Positions 1-5,009 of a stretch of 5,009 nt of DNA are shown here, piece after piece. This DNA is from Gammaproteobacteria bacterium. GTDB lineage: Bacteria > Pseudomonadota > Gammaproteobacteria > Pseudomonadales > Azotimanducaceae. How positions within the stretch are numbered: position 1 is the stretch's first letter; the number at the start of each line of letters is the position of its first letter. Under the pieces are notes generated by a model. It was given only the letters and a program-made list of their open reading frames with translations. It was not told the DNA's origin and did no database searches. A program made the position numbers and the translations under genes. The stretch is from the NCBI GenBank assembly GCA_002719135.1, contig PBGU01000021.1, positions 1 to 5,009 of the forward strand. The letters run 5' to 3'.

Positions 1-2
1 AC

Positions 3-719
3 GTTGCTTTTGCGGAATCGCGTATCCGTCGCGAAACGATTGCCGCTGAAGATATTCTGCATGATCTAGGAGCGTTCTCGATGATCGCTTCTGATTCGCA
101 GGCGATGGGCAGAGTGGGAGAGGTTATTTGTCGCACCTGGCAGACCGCCCACAAAATGAAAGTGCAGAGAGGTTATCTTGTCGAGGACAATCCTAGACAT
201 GACAACTTTCGGGTCAAACGCTACATTGCGAAGTACACCATTAATCCTGCCATCGCCAATGGGATAGCCGAACACGTAGGTTCTGTCGAAGCAGGAAAAC
301 TTGCGGATCTGGTGCTTTGGGAACCTCGATTTTTTGGTGCCAAACCGGCATTAATCATAAAAGGCGGCATGATTGTGGCGGCCCCGATGGGCGATCCTAA
401 CGCGTCGATACCAACCCCACAGCCCGTTCACTATCGCCCCATGTTTGGGGCATTTGGGGGAGCACTGGCTGCGACGTCGGTCTCTTTTGTTTCGCGTGCA
501 GGAAGCGAAGCTGGGATAGCCGAACGTCTTGGGCTAGCCAAAGGGGTCGTGCCGGTTAAGGGAACTCGGGTGATCGGCAAAGCGGACATGGTGTTGAACG
601 ACTGGACCCCAGAAATCGAAGTCGATCCCGAGACGTACGAGGTCCGTGCCGACGGTGAACTTCTGACATGTGAACCAGCGACGGAACTACCCCTGGCGCA
701 AAGATTCTTTCTCTTTTGA
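3..719 (+). CDS. ureC: Urease subunit alpha, C-terminal part (5' end outside the window)
   Basis: This is the nickel-containing catalytic subunit of urease (EC 3.5.1.5), which hydrolyses urea to ammonia and carbamate in the cytoplasm. The frame is open from base 3 to the TGA at 717-719, giving 238 residues. They align without net gaps to about residues 330-567 of the 567-residue Klebsiella aerogenes UreC as I remember it. The first residues read VAFAESRIRRETIAAEDILH. The segment SDSQAMGR follows, and its Asp (codon 93-95) corresponds to nickel ligand Asp360. Further family segments are NDNFRVKRY-like DNFRVKRYIAKYTINP, GKLADLVLW, IKGGMI and PTPQPVHYRPMFGA, and the protein ends in the characteristic AQRFFLF. 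The other nickel ligands, the carbamylated Lys and the flap His lie upstream of the window. No frameshift is visible. It heads the run ureC-ureE-ureF-ureG and is presumably co-transcribed with them. Confidence 0.97.
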   Translation, partial: VAFAESRIRRETIAAEDILHDLGAFSMIASDSQAMGRVGEVICRTWQTAHKMKVQRGYLVEDNPRHDNFRVKRYIAKYTINPAIANGIAEHVGSVEAGKLADLVLWEPRFFGAKPALIIKGGMIVAAPMGDPNASIPTPQPVHYRPMFGAFGGALAATSVSFVSRAGSEAGIAERLGLAKGVVPVKGTRVIGKADMVLNDWTPEIEVDPETYEVRADGELLTCEPATELPLAQRFFLF

Positions 720-725
720 AGGGAG
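720..725 (+). promoter_or_regulatory. Ribosome binding site favouring the downstream TTG start of ureE
   Basis: AGGGAG lies just after the ureC stop and 11 nt before the TTG at 737. No comparable purine-rich site precedes the alternative in-frame TTG at 716, where the upstream sequence is the pyrimidine-rich end of ureC. This supports 737 as the ureE start, although the spacing is on the long side. Confidence 0.5.
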
Positions 726-736
726 ACACGGGCACC

Positions 737-1195
737 TTGGAGACATACACAATTTGTGTCCGAACAGATCGAACCGAAAATTCGGATTCAGATGGGACCG
801 TCATACTCTCGTTTCAGCGCCGACAGAAGACTCGGCAGCGGACGCAAACTCGGTCAGGCCAGAATATAACGATCAACCTACCGAGAGGAACGTTGATGCG
901 TGGAGGCGACAGTCTGGTTTCTGATGAGGGGAGTATTGTTCACATTATCGCAGCGTGTGAGCGGGTGTCGACGGTCGCCAGTGATCACGCTGAAGTATTG
1001 GTCAAGGCCGCGTATCACCTAGGTAATCGCCACGTTTCGGTACAGATTGGTTTGGGTTGGCTGCGCTATCTCCAGGATCATGTCCTGGACAGCATGTTGC
1101 AAGAGCTCGGATTAGAGCCTAACGAGCACTGGGCGCCTTTTGAACCAGAATCGGGGGCGTACAGCGCCCACTCACACTCCCATGCCTCCGCATAA
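737..1195 (+). CDS. ureE: Urease accessory protein UreE (nickel metallochaperone)
   Basis: UreE is a cytoplasmic dimeric nickel-binding chaperone that hands nickel to the UreG-UreF-UreD complex for insertion into apo-urease. With the TTG start at 737 it has 152 residues. The N-terminal domain carries QRRQKTR (27-33) and LPRG (48-51). The C-terminal metal-binding domain carries AAYHLGNRHV (91-100), DHVLDSML (114-121) and PFEPESGAY (134-142). His99 corresponds to the conserved dimer-interface metal ligand (His96 in K. aerogenes) and His115 to His112. The position of K. aerogenes His110 is Gln113. The tail is short (AHSHSHASA, three His) compared with the long His-rich tail of K. aerogenes. Start choice: an in-frame TTG at 716 would overlap the ureC stop and add seven residues. 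The 737 TTG has a better upstream AGGGAG and a length closer to the family. No ATG start fits. Confidence 0.93.
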   Translation: METYTICVRTDRTENSDSDGTVILSFQRRQKTRQRTQTRSGQNITINLPRGTLMRGGDSLVSDEGSIVHIIAACERVSTVASDHAEVLVKAAYHLGNRHVSVQIGLGWLRYLQDHVLDSMLQELGLEPNEHWAPFEPESGAYSAHSHSHASA

Positions 1196-1838
1196 CCACG
1201 CAAAGCTCTGGCAGCTCATTAGTCCGATGCTTCCTATTGGGGCCTATCAATATTCCCAAGGTCTCGAGCATGCCGTGCAGTGCGGCTGGATTGGCGATCG
1301 GACCGATGCCATGAAATGGATATCCGAGCTACTTCACCACACCATTGCCCATATCGATTTACCTATCATCCATCGAGCCCATCGGGCTTGGAGTTCTAAG
1401 GACACGGCCGGCCTTCGATATTGGGATGATGTTTGTCGGTCCCACCGCGAAACGCGGGAGCTTCGTGACGAGGAAGACGCAATGGGTATAGCACTCATGC
1501 GATTGGCAGCGGAGCTGGATCAACCAATTCCTAAGTGGCGGCCTGGGTATGTGGTCGCGTTTTCAGTGTTCGCTGTTAACGCTGGAATTACTGGATTGGA
1601 CGCCTTGAGTGGATATGCCTGGGCATGGTGTGAGAATCAAGTGTTAGGCGCCACAAAATTGATTCCTCTTGGGCACACGGAGGGTCAACTGGTACTCCGG
1701 GATCTGATCGAACACATACCAATGGCCGTTGAGGAAGCGCTCGAGTGTTCGGATGAAGACATTGGCAATAGCGCACCTGGACTGGCTCTTGCCAGCATGT
1801 GGCATGAAACACAGTACTCAAGGATCTTTCGATCGTGA
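1182..1838 (+). CDS. ureF: Urease accessory protein UreF
   Basis: UreF is an all-helical cytoplasmic protein that joins UreD (UreH) and UreG on apo-urease. It is thought to couple UreG GTP hydrolysis to faithful nickel insertion. The 218-residue product is close to the usual 220-230. It begins MPPHNHAKLWQLISP and contains the N-terminal signature SPMLPIGAYQYSQGLE (14-29), ETRELRDEE (90-98), a Gly/Ala-rich helix region (123-148), a segment running from WCENQVLGATKL (149-160) through PLGHTEGQ (162-169), and the family-typical C-terminus HETQYSRIFRS (208-218). The ATG at 1182 is chosen because the homology begins there. A TTG at 1140 would add 14 residues that only re-read the end of ureE. The gene overlaps the last 14 nt of ureE and has no clear Shine-Dalgarno, so it is probably translated by coupling to ureE. 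Confidence 0.96.
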   Translation: MPPHNHAKLWQLISPMLPIGAYQYSQGLEHAVQCGWIGDRTDAMKWISELLHHTIAHIDLPIIHRAHRAWSSKDTAGLRYWDDVCRSHRETRELRDEEDAMGIALMRLAAELDQPIPKWRPGYVVAFSVFAVNAGITGLDALSGYAWAWCENQVLGATKLIPLGHTEGQLVLRDLIEHIPMAVEEALECSDEDIGNSAPGLALASMWHETQYSRIFRS

Positions 1839-1848
1839 AGGCTTCAGG

Positions 1849-2466
1849 ATGAAACCAGCGTTGAGAGTTGGAATTGGCGGTCCTGTGGGCGCGGGTAAAA
1901 CGACGCTAGTGGAAGCGTTGTGTAAACGGATGCGCGGAGACTACGAAATAGCTGTGGTTACTAACGATATCTACACGCACGAAGATGCCGAGATGTTGGT
2001 CCGCTCTCAAGCACTGTCGGAAGACAGGATCGTTGGGGTGGAGACTGGCGGTTGTCCTCACACGGCCATTCGAGAAGATGCTTCGATGAACATGGTCGCT
2101 ATCGAAGGTCTTACGACGAGATTTCCCGAGCTCGACGTTGTGATTTTGGAAAGCGGCGGTGACAATCTGAGCGCGACGTTCAGCCCAGAGCTTGTTGACA
2201 TTACGATTTATGTCATCGACGTTGCGGCGGGTGAAAAGATACCCAGAAAGGGTGGACCGGCGATTACGCGTTCAGACTTGCTCATCATTAATAAGACGGA
2301 CTTAGCGCCACACGTAGGCGCATCGCTTGATGTGATGGAACGTGATGCGCGAAAGATGCGTGGCGAGGCACCTTTTGTTTTCACCAATCTTTTGACGGGT
2401 CAGGGCCTAGAGGAAGTCGTCGGCTTCGTCATCGATGAGGGAGTGCTTGCAGATCATGCGCTGTAA
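1849..2466 (+). CDS. ureG: Urease accessory GTPase UreG
   Basis: UreG is a SIMIBI-class GTPase that binds GTP and nickel, dimerises, and drives nickel delivery to apo-urease with UreE, UreF and UreD. The 205-residue product is full length. Visible motifs in order are the Walker A loop GPVGAGKTT (11-19), VVTNDIYTHEDAE (36-48), the nickel-binding GGCPH with Cys69 and His71, AIREDASMN (73-81), the Walker B-type segment VVILESGGDNLSATFSPEL (97-115), VIDVAAGEKIPRKGGP (122-137) and the guanine-specificity motif NKTD (148-151). The ATG at 1849 has GAAGG 7 nt upstream and begins MKPALRVGIGGP as in the family. The longer upstream reading lies in the ureF coding sequence and is not credible. It is separated from ureF by only 10 bp and is the last urease gene here; a 170-bp gap follows. 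Confidence 0.98.
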   Translation: MKPALRVGIGGPVGAGKTTLVEALCKRMRGDYEIAVVTNDIYTHEDAEMLVRSQALSEDRIVGVETGGCPHTAIREDASMNMVAIEGLTTRFPELDVVILESGGDNLSATFSPELVDITIYVIDVAAGEKIPRKGGPAITRSDLLIINKTDLAPHVGASLDVMERDARKMRGEAPFVFTNLLTGQGLEEVVGFVIDEGVLADHAL

Positions 2467-2636
2467 AACCTCGGGTGTCGCGCAAAATGGCCGTTGCGGT
2501 ATTAATAACCTGGGCAACTCGAGGGGACCGTTGATGCCGATGGCTAATGTGTTCAAGATGTTTGGCAGAGAAATTTTGGCAAGGAGAGATTGTTTTGGGG
2601 TCTTGACCCTGAGCACTACATAGGAGAATTGGAGCG
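2467..2636 (+). promoter_or_regulatory. Intergenic region ahead of glnK-amtB; probable control region, no firm promoter
   Basis: This 170-bp gap is the only sizeable break in the + strand gene run and so is the likely place for a glnK-amtB promoter. A weak -24/-12-like arrangement (GG at 2524-2525, GC at 2536-2537, correct spacing) has a poor match at the flanking bases. The octamer TTTTGGCA (2574-2581) is preceded by a near copy, GTTTGGCA (2560-2567). A small inverted repeat, GGGTC-TT-GACCC (2598-2609), precedes the glnK ribosome binding site AGGAGA (2622-2627). No convincing NtrC site was seen. A 62-codon open frame across the region looks like chance. Confidence 0.35.
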
Positions 2637-2975
2637 ATGAAATTTATTTCCGCGATAATCAAGCCGTTCAAACTCGATGAAGTGCGCGAGGCACTGTCGG
2701 AGATTGGCGTGACGGGAATGACGGTCACTGAAGTTAAAGGCTTCGGTCGTCAGAAGGGACACACAGAACTGTATCGCGGGGCGGAATATGTCGTGGATTT
2801 CCTGCCCAAAATGAAAATAGAAGTTGCCGTTGACGATGGTCTGATGGACCAATGCATGGAAGCGATCAGTCGAACCGCAAATACTGGAAAAGTTGGGGAT
2901 GGGAAAATGTTTGTGTTCGGTCTTGAAGAAGTTGTTCGTATTCGGACGGGTGAAACAGGGGTCGATGCAGTTTGA
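2637..2975 (+). CDS. glnK: P-II family nitrogen regulatory protein, GlnK type
   Basis: P-II proteins are cytoplasmic trimers that sense 2-oxoglutarate and ATP/ADP and report glutamine level through uridylylation by GlnD. The GlnK form docks on AmtB and plugs its pores when nitrogen is plentiful. The product is 112 residues, the standard length. It begins MKFISAIIKPFKLDEVREAL, carries the T-loop GFGRQKGHTELYRGAEYVVDF (about 35-55) with uridylylation site Tyr51 and 2-oxoglutarate ligand Gln39, Lys58 just after it, the B-loop TGKVGDGK (83-90) and the C-terminal RIRTGE (101-106). The ATG at 2637 has AGGAGA nine bases upstream. Sequence alone does not separate GlnK from GlnB. The GlnK call rests on amtB lying 59 bp downstream, the widely conserved glnK-amtB pairing. 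Confidence 0.95.
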   Translation: MKFISAIIKPFKLDEVREALSEIGVTGMTVTEVKGFGRQKGHTELYRGAEYVVDFLPKMKIEVAVDDGLMDQCMEAISRTANTGKVGDGKMFVFGLEEVVRIRTGETGVDAV

Positions 2976-2979
2976 ACAA

Positions 2980-2998
2980 GTCCCATTTGTAACGGGAC
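2980..2998 (+). repeat. Short inverted repeat between glnK and amtB
   Basis: GTCCC (2980-2984) and GGGAC (2994-2998) can form a 5-bp stem with a 9-nt loop, starting 5 nt after the glnK stop. There is no T-run after it, so it is not a standard terminator. It could modulate the glnK:amtB transcript ratio, or it could be chance. Confidence 0.2.
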
Positions 2999-3034
2999 GA
3001 CGGGCGTTATCGGAGCAAGAATTGGAGGTCGGGG

Positions 3035-4342
3035 ATGAAATTTAGCTCGAGCGATTGGGTTCAGCAGGCTAAACGTATTTCGGTGGTTGCGTTGGTACTT
3101 GGCGTTAACTGGGCGAACGCAGACGATCTGAATGCCGGTGATACCGCATGGATTTTGACGTCAACGGCGTTAGTACTCTTCATGACCATTCCCGGACTGT
3201 CGCTTTTTTATGCCGGTTTGGTGCGTTCGCGCAACGTCCTTAGTGTGTTGATGCAATGTTTCTCGATTACCTGTGTGGTGACGATCCTTTGGCTCTTGAT
3301 TGGCTACAGTCTTGCCTTTGATGTTGGCAATTCTCTAGTTGGCGGACTTTCGAAAGCCCTCTTCGCTGGCGTCGGCGAAGAAGCATTATGGGGAACGATT
3401 CCGGAGTCGAGCTTCGCGATCTTCCAACTGACCTTCGCGATTATTACGCCGGCACTCATTGTGGGTGGTTTTGCAGAACGGATGCGCTTTGTTTCGGTCC
3501 TGCTGTTTACAGCGCTTTGGTCAATTATTGTGTATGCACCGATTACGCATTGGGTTTGGGCCGAAAGCGGCTGGTTATTCGAACGGGGATTTCTCGACTT
3601 TGCCGGTGGCAGTGTCGTACACATAACGGCGGGTACTGCGGCTGTCGTGACGGCGTTGGTGCTGAAAGCGCGTCAAGGCTTTCCGACCCAACCCATGCCA
3701 CCGCACAACATGACATTGACGATGGCCGGGGCGGGCATGCTCTGGGTTGGTTGGTTCGGTTTTAATGGCGGGAGCGCTTTGACCGCGGGCGGTAACGCTG
3801 CCATGGCTATCGCGGTGACTCATATCTCGGCGGCAGCCGGTGCGTTCACCTGGATGTCTATTGAATGGATTAAGTACGGGAAACCGAGTGCGCTCGGCGC
3901 GGTGACCGGTATGGTCGCGGGTCTAGGGACCATCACCCCGGCATCCGGCTATGTTGGACCTGCTGGTGCTTTGGTGATTGGCATCGCCGCCGGCCTGGTC
4001 TGTTTTTATGCAACCAACATCATGAAACAGAAGTTAAAGATCGATGACTCTCTCGACGTTTTTCCGGTCCACGGAGTGGGTGGGTTTCTCGGAATCATGC
4101 TGACGGCGATATTTGCGAGTAACACGCTTGGCATTTTTGCCGGTCAAGAGACTGTTTCGATGGGCAGTCAGCTGTTGACTCAGTTCACGGGAGCGATTGC
4201 CGTCATTGCGTATACAGCCGCGGCGACCTGGGCAATTCTTCTCCTGGTTGGACGGCTCGTTGGGACCAATCGAGTCACGGGTGACAACGAGGTTCTTGGG
4301 CTAGATCTTTCCGAGCACAATGAACGTGGGTACGTACTTTAG
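3035..4342 (+). CDS. amtB: Ammonium channel/transporter AmtB
   Basis: AmtB is a trimeric inner-membrane channel that conducts ammonium/ammonia at low external concentrations. The 435-residue product starts with a probable signal peptide: KR at 13-14, hydrophobic ISVVALVLGV, then ANA-DD with likely cleavage after residue 29. About eleven hydrophobic segments follow. Family landmarks are PGLSLFYAGLVR (53-64), GFAERMRF (145-152), Trp175 near the periplasmic recruitment site, Asp188 and first pore His196 in LDFAGGSVVHITAG (187-200), WFGFNGGSA (240-248) with equivalents of E. coli Phe215 and Ser219 at 243 and 247, second pore His346 in DVFPVHGVGG (341-350), and the GlnK-contacting tail GLDLSEHNERGY. 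The ATG at 3035 has GGAGG 6 nt upstream. Placement directly after glnK indicates co-transcription and post-translational gating by GlnK. The intact twin-His pair argues for a functional transporter rather than a pure sensor. Confidence 0.97.
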   Translation: MKFSSSDWVQQAKRISVVALVLGVNWANADDLNAGDTAWILTSTALVLFMTIPGLSLFYAGLVRSRNVLSVLMQCFSITCVVTILWLLIGYSLAFDVGNSLVGGLSKALFAGVGEEALWGTIPESSFAIFQLTFAIITPALIVGGFAERMRFVSVLLFTALWSIIVYAPITHWVWAESGWLFERGFLDFAGGSVVHITAGTAAVVTALVLKARQGFPTQPMPPHNMTLTMAGAGMLWVGWFGFNGGSALTAGGNAAMAIAVTHISAAAGAFTWMSIEWIKYGKPSALGAVTGMVAGLGTITPASGYVGPAGALVIGIAAGLVCFYATNIMKQKLKIDDSLDVFPVHGVGGFLGIMLTAIFASNTLGIFAGQETVSMGSQLLTQFTGAIAVIAYTAAATWAILLLVGRLVGTNRVTGDNEVLGLDLSEHNERGYVL

Positions 4343-4596
4343 ACGCGGGAAAGTCGAAAAAAGCATGGTCTTTTCGCCTGGCGAACTCGCGGGATGAAAT
4401 GTGGGGCTGTCATTGCTCGCTGTCCGTTGGTCGCAGTTAGCGAAAGTTACTCAAGATGAAGGCCTGGTACGCTGAAAGACGCACGAAGTTTAGGGGGGCG
4501 GAATGCGCTGCGAAGGAGGGCGATAGCGATGAATAATCGTGGCTGACGATTGCTCGTTCAAAATTTGCACTGACTACGAATTCGCTACGCACAGGG
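4343..4596. other. Intergenic stretch after amtB with no recognisable gene
   Basis: No reading frame here looks like a gene on either strand. A 26-codon frame on the + strand (4456-4536) has no good ribosome binding site and no recognised product. Two weak potential hairpins lie just after amtB: CGAAAA/TTTTCG (4355-4360 and 4371-4376, 10-nt loop) and TTCGC-CTG-GCGAA (4373-4385). They overlap and cannot form together. Neither is followed by a T-run, so a standard intrinsic terminator for amtB was not found. Minus-strand readings through this stretch lie past the stop of the antitoxin remnant and show no further homology that I recognise. Confidence 0.6.
4373..4385 (+). repeat. Small perfect hairpin downstream of amtB
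   Basis: TTCGC (4373-4377) pairs with GCGAA (4381-4385) around a 3-nt loop, 31 bp after the amtB stop. It might protect or end the amtB transcript, but the sequence after it is GC-rich rather than T-rich, so a terminator call is weak. Confidence 0.25.
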
Positions 4597-4824
4597 TCAG
4601 GCAACTTCTTGGCGTGCTTTCCAAAGGCCGTACTCCGCCTGCATCCGGACCCACATCTCGCCGCTCGTACCAAGAACAAACTCGAGAACAATCGCAAACG
4701 TGGGCGAAATGCCTCGTTTACCGTTGACGATCCCGTTGATTCTTCGAGGTGAGTATTCACAAAGTTTTGCTAGTTCCGTTTGGCTGTCGGCCTCGACTTT
4801 CTTCGCTTTGCGAAGAAAGCGAGT
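4597..4824 (-). pseudogene. Remnant of a HigA-family (XRE-type) antitoxin, 5'-truncated
   Basis: HigA-type antitoxins are DNA-binding helix-turn-helix proteins, normally about 90-100 residues, that neutralise a HigB mRNA-cleaving toxin and repress their own operon. Read leftward, this frame contains SQTELAKLCEYSPRRINGIV, then NGKRGISP, then LGTSGEMWVRMQAEYGLWKARQ-type sequence, and ends at the TGA at 4599-4597. This follows the family pattern of SQ..LA, R.N.I.NGKR.I, LGTS..W and LQ..Y.LWKAR. Homology begins near 4785. The residues before it are encoded by a hairpin and do not resemble the usual PGE.L..EFL N-terminus. The frame is closed by a TAG inside the neighbouring tRNA gene, and no ATG, GTG or TTG occurs until the ATG in the late EMW segment, so no functional protein is expected. 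In higBA loci the toxin gene precedes the antitoxin; here the tRNA occupies that place and no toxin is present. It is most likely debris of a lost module. Confidence 0.7.
4792..4823 (-). repeat. Strong hairpin directly after the tRNA-Met 3' end
   Basis: On the + strand CTTTCTTCGC (4797-4806) and GCGAAGAAAG (4810-4819) are perfect inverted copies around a TTT loop. The stem extends by CTCG (4792-4795) with CGAG (4820-4823) across one bulged base at 4796, giving 14 pairs in all. It starts one base past the encoded CCA of the tRNA in the direction of tRNA transcription, so it may end the transcript or guide 3' processing. No T-run follows it on the minus strand, so it is not a textbook intrinsic terminator. 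Confidence 0.6.
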
Positions 4825-4901
4825 TGGTAGCTACGGGTGGACTTGAACCACCGACCCCAGCATTATGAATGCTGTGCTCTAACCGACTGAGCTACGTAGC
4901 C
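4825..4901 (-). tRNA. tRNA-Met (elongator), anticodon CAT
   Basis: Read on the minus strand, the 77-nt cloverleaf is complete. It has acceptor GGCTACG/CGTAGCT, D-arm GCTC-AGTCGGTTA-GAGC, anticodon arm CAGCA-TTCATAA-TGCTG with CAT at loop positions 34-36, variable loop GGGTC, T-arm GGTGG-TTCAAGT-CCACC, discriminator A and encoded CCA. The 5' half closely resembles E. coli elongator tRNA-Met as remembered. It lacks the C1-A72 mismatch and the three G-C pairs that mark initiator tRNA. A tRNA-Ile with modified CAT anticodon is less likely because its acceptor stem differs. The first acceptor pair is a G-U wobble where E. coli has G-C. A sigma-70-type promoter lies upstream and a strong hairpin immediately downstream, so the gene is probably transcribed alone. 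Confidence 0.97.
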
Positions 4902-4924
4902 CCAGGGCCCCACGGCGGGCAGGA

Positions 4925-4953
4925 ATTCTGGCGAGAAGCCCTGTTGAAGTCAA
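4925..4953 (-). promoter_or_regulatory. Sigma-70-type promoter for the tRNA-Met gene
   Basis: On the minus strand, -35 TTGACT (4953-4948, five of six consensus bases) and -10 CAGAAT (4930-4925, four of six) are separated by exactly 17 bp. Transcription would start near 4918, leaving a leader of about 17 nt before the mature tRNA 5' end at 4901. The sequence after the -10 is very GC-rich (CCTGCCCGCC), as is common in growth-rate-controlled and stringently controlled stable RNA promoters. Confidence 0.65.
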
Positions 4954-5009
4954 TCCAAGGGAGATGGCTGCCGAGAATTTCGCTCGAAGCAAGATGAACC
5001 ATCATTGCT
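4954..5009. other. Right edge, nothing recognised
   Basis: This short stretch upstream of the tRNA promoter shows no gene, tRNA or repeat that I can support. It is too short to tell whether a gene enters from the right. Confidence 0.4.

Noticed and set aside
1588..1821. Minus-strand frame opposite ureF
   Set aside because: It lies wholly within an intact ureF with clear family motifs; it is an antisense shadow.
2563..2582. TTGGCA followed by a second TGGCA, resembling a sigma-54 -24/-12 promoter
   Set aside because: The GG and GC elements are separated by three bases too many for sigma-54, and the spacing is strict in this family.
2435..2623. 62-codon + strand frame spanning the ureG end and the ureG-glnK gap
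   Set aside because: It begins inside ureG in another frame, has no recognisable domain and no clear ribosome binding site, and covers the expected control region.
3388..3765. 125-codon + strand frame inside amtB
   Set aside because: It is an alternate-frame shadow of amtB with no domain of its own.
4355..4376. CGAAAA/TTTTCG hairpin as an amtB terminator
   Set aside because: The stem is weak and A/T-rich with a 10-nt loop, no T-run follows, and it competes with the adjacent TTCGC/GCGAA hairpin.
4456..4536. 26-codon + strand frame (MKAWYAERR...)
   Set aside because: It is short, with no good ribosome binding site and no known family.
4539..4727. 62-codon + strand frame beginning MADDCSFK
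   Set aside because: It is opposite the antitoxin remnant and has no recognisable domain; it looks like a shadow frame.
4437..4760. 107-codon minus-strand frame starting at a GTG
   Set aside because: It overlaps the antitoxin remnant in a different frame. The antitoxin frame has recognisable family motifs and this one does not.

Overview
The window reads as chromosomal DNA from a proteobacterium, most likely a gammaproteobacterium. The evidence is the canonical urease gene order, a P-II protein very close to the proteobacterial GlnB/GlnK consensus, and a Met-tRNA resembling the E. coli elongator tRNA-Met as I recall it. This placement comes from remembered family sequences, not from a search.

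Left part (1-2466, + strand): the end of a urease operon. The 3' portion of ureC (catalytic alpha subunit) runs in from the left edge, followed by the complete nickel-insertion accessory genes ureE, ureF and ureG. They are tightly packed: about 17 bp from ureC to the preferred ureE start, a 14-nt ureE/ureF overlap, and 10 bp from ureF to ureG. No promoter is apparent between them. All are intact and retain the family motifs.

Middle (2467-4342, + strand): a 170-bp gap, then a P-II regulator gene (called glnK from its position) and amtB, an ammonium channel with a predicted signal peptide. Urease releases ammonia from urea in the cytoplasm. AmtB takes ammonium in and can recover what leaks out, and GlnK gates AmtB according to nitrogen status. 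The whole stretch therefore works as one nitrogen-acquisition module, probably under nitrogen control, although I found no convincing NtrC or sigma-54 site.

Right part (4343-5009): no intact protein gene. A 254-bp stretch after amtB holds only weak hairpins. On the minus strand there is a 5'-truncated remnant of a HigA-family (XRE-type) antitoxin, then a strong hairpin, then a complete elongator tRNA-Met(CAT) gene with encoded CCA and a good sigma-70-type promoter. The antitoxin fragment lies a few tens of bases past the tRNA 3' end, has no toxin partner and has no usable start codon. It is the one sign of accessory or mobile DNA in an otherwise ordinary window. I see no clear new biological system here; the tRNA/hairpin/antitoxin junction is the most interesting part.
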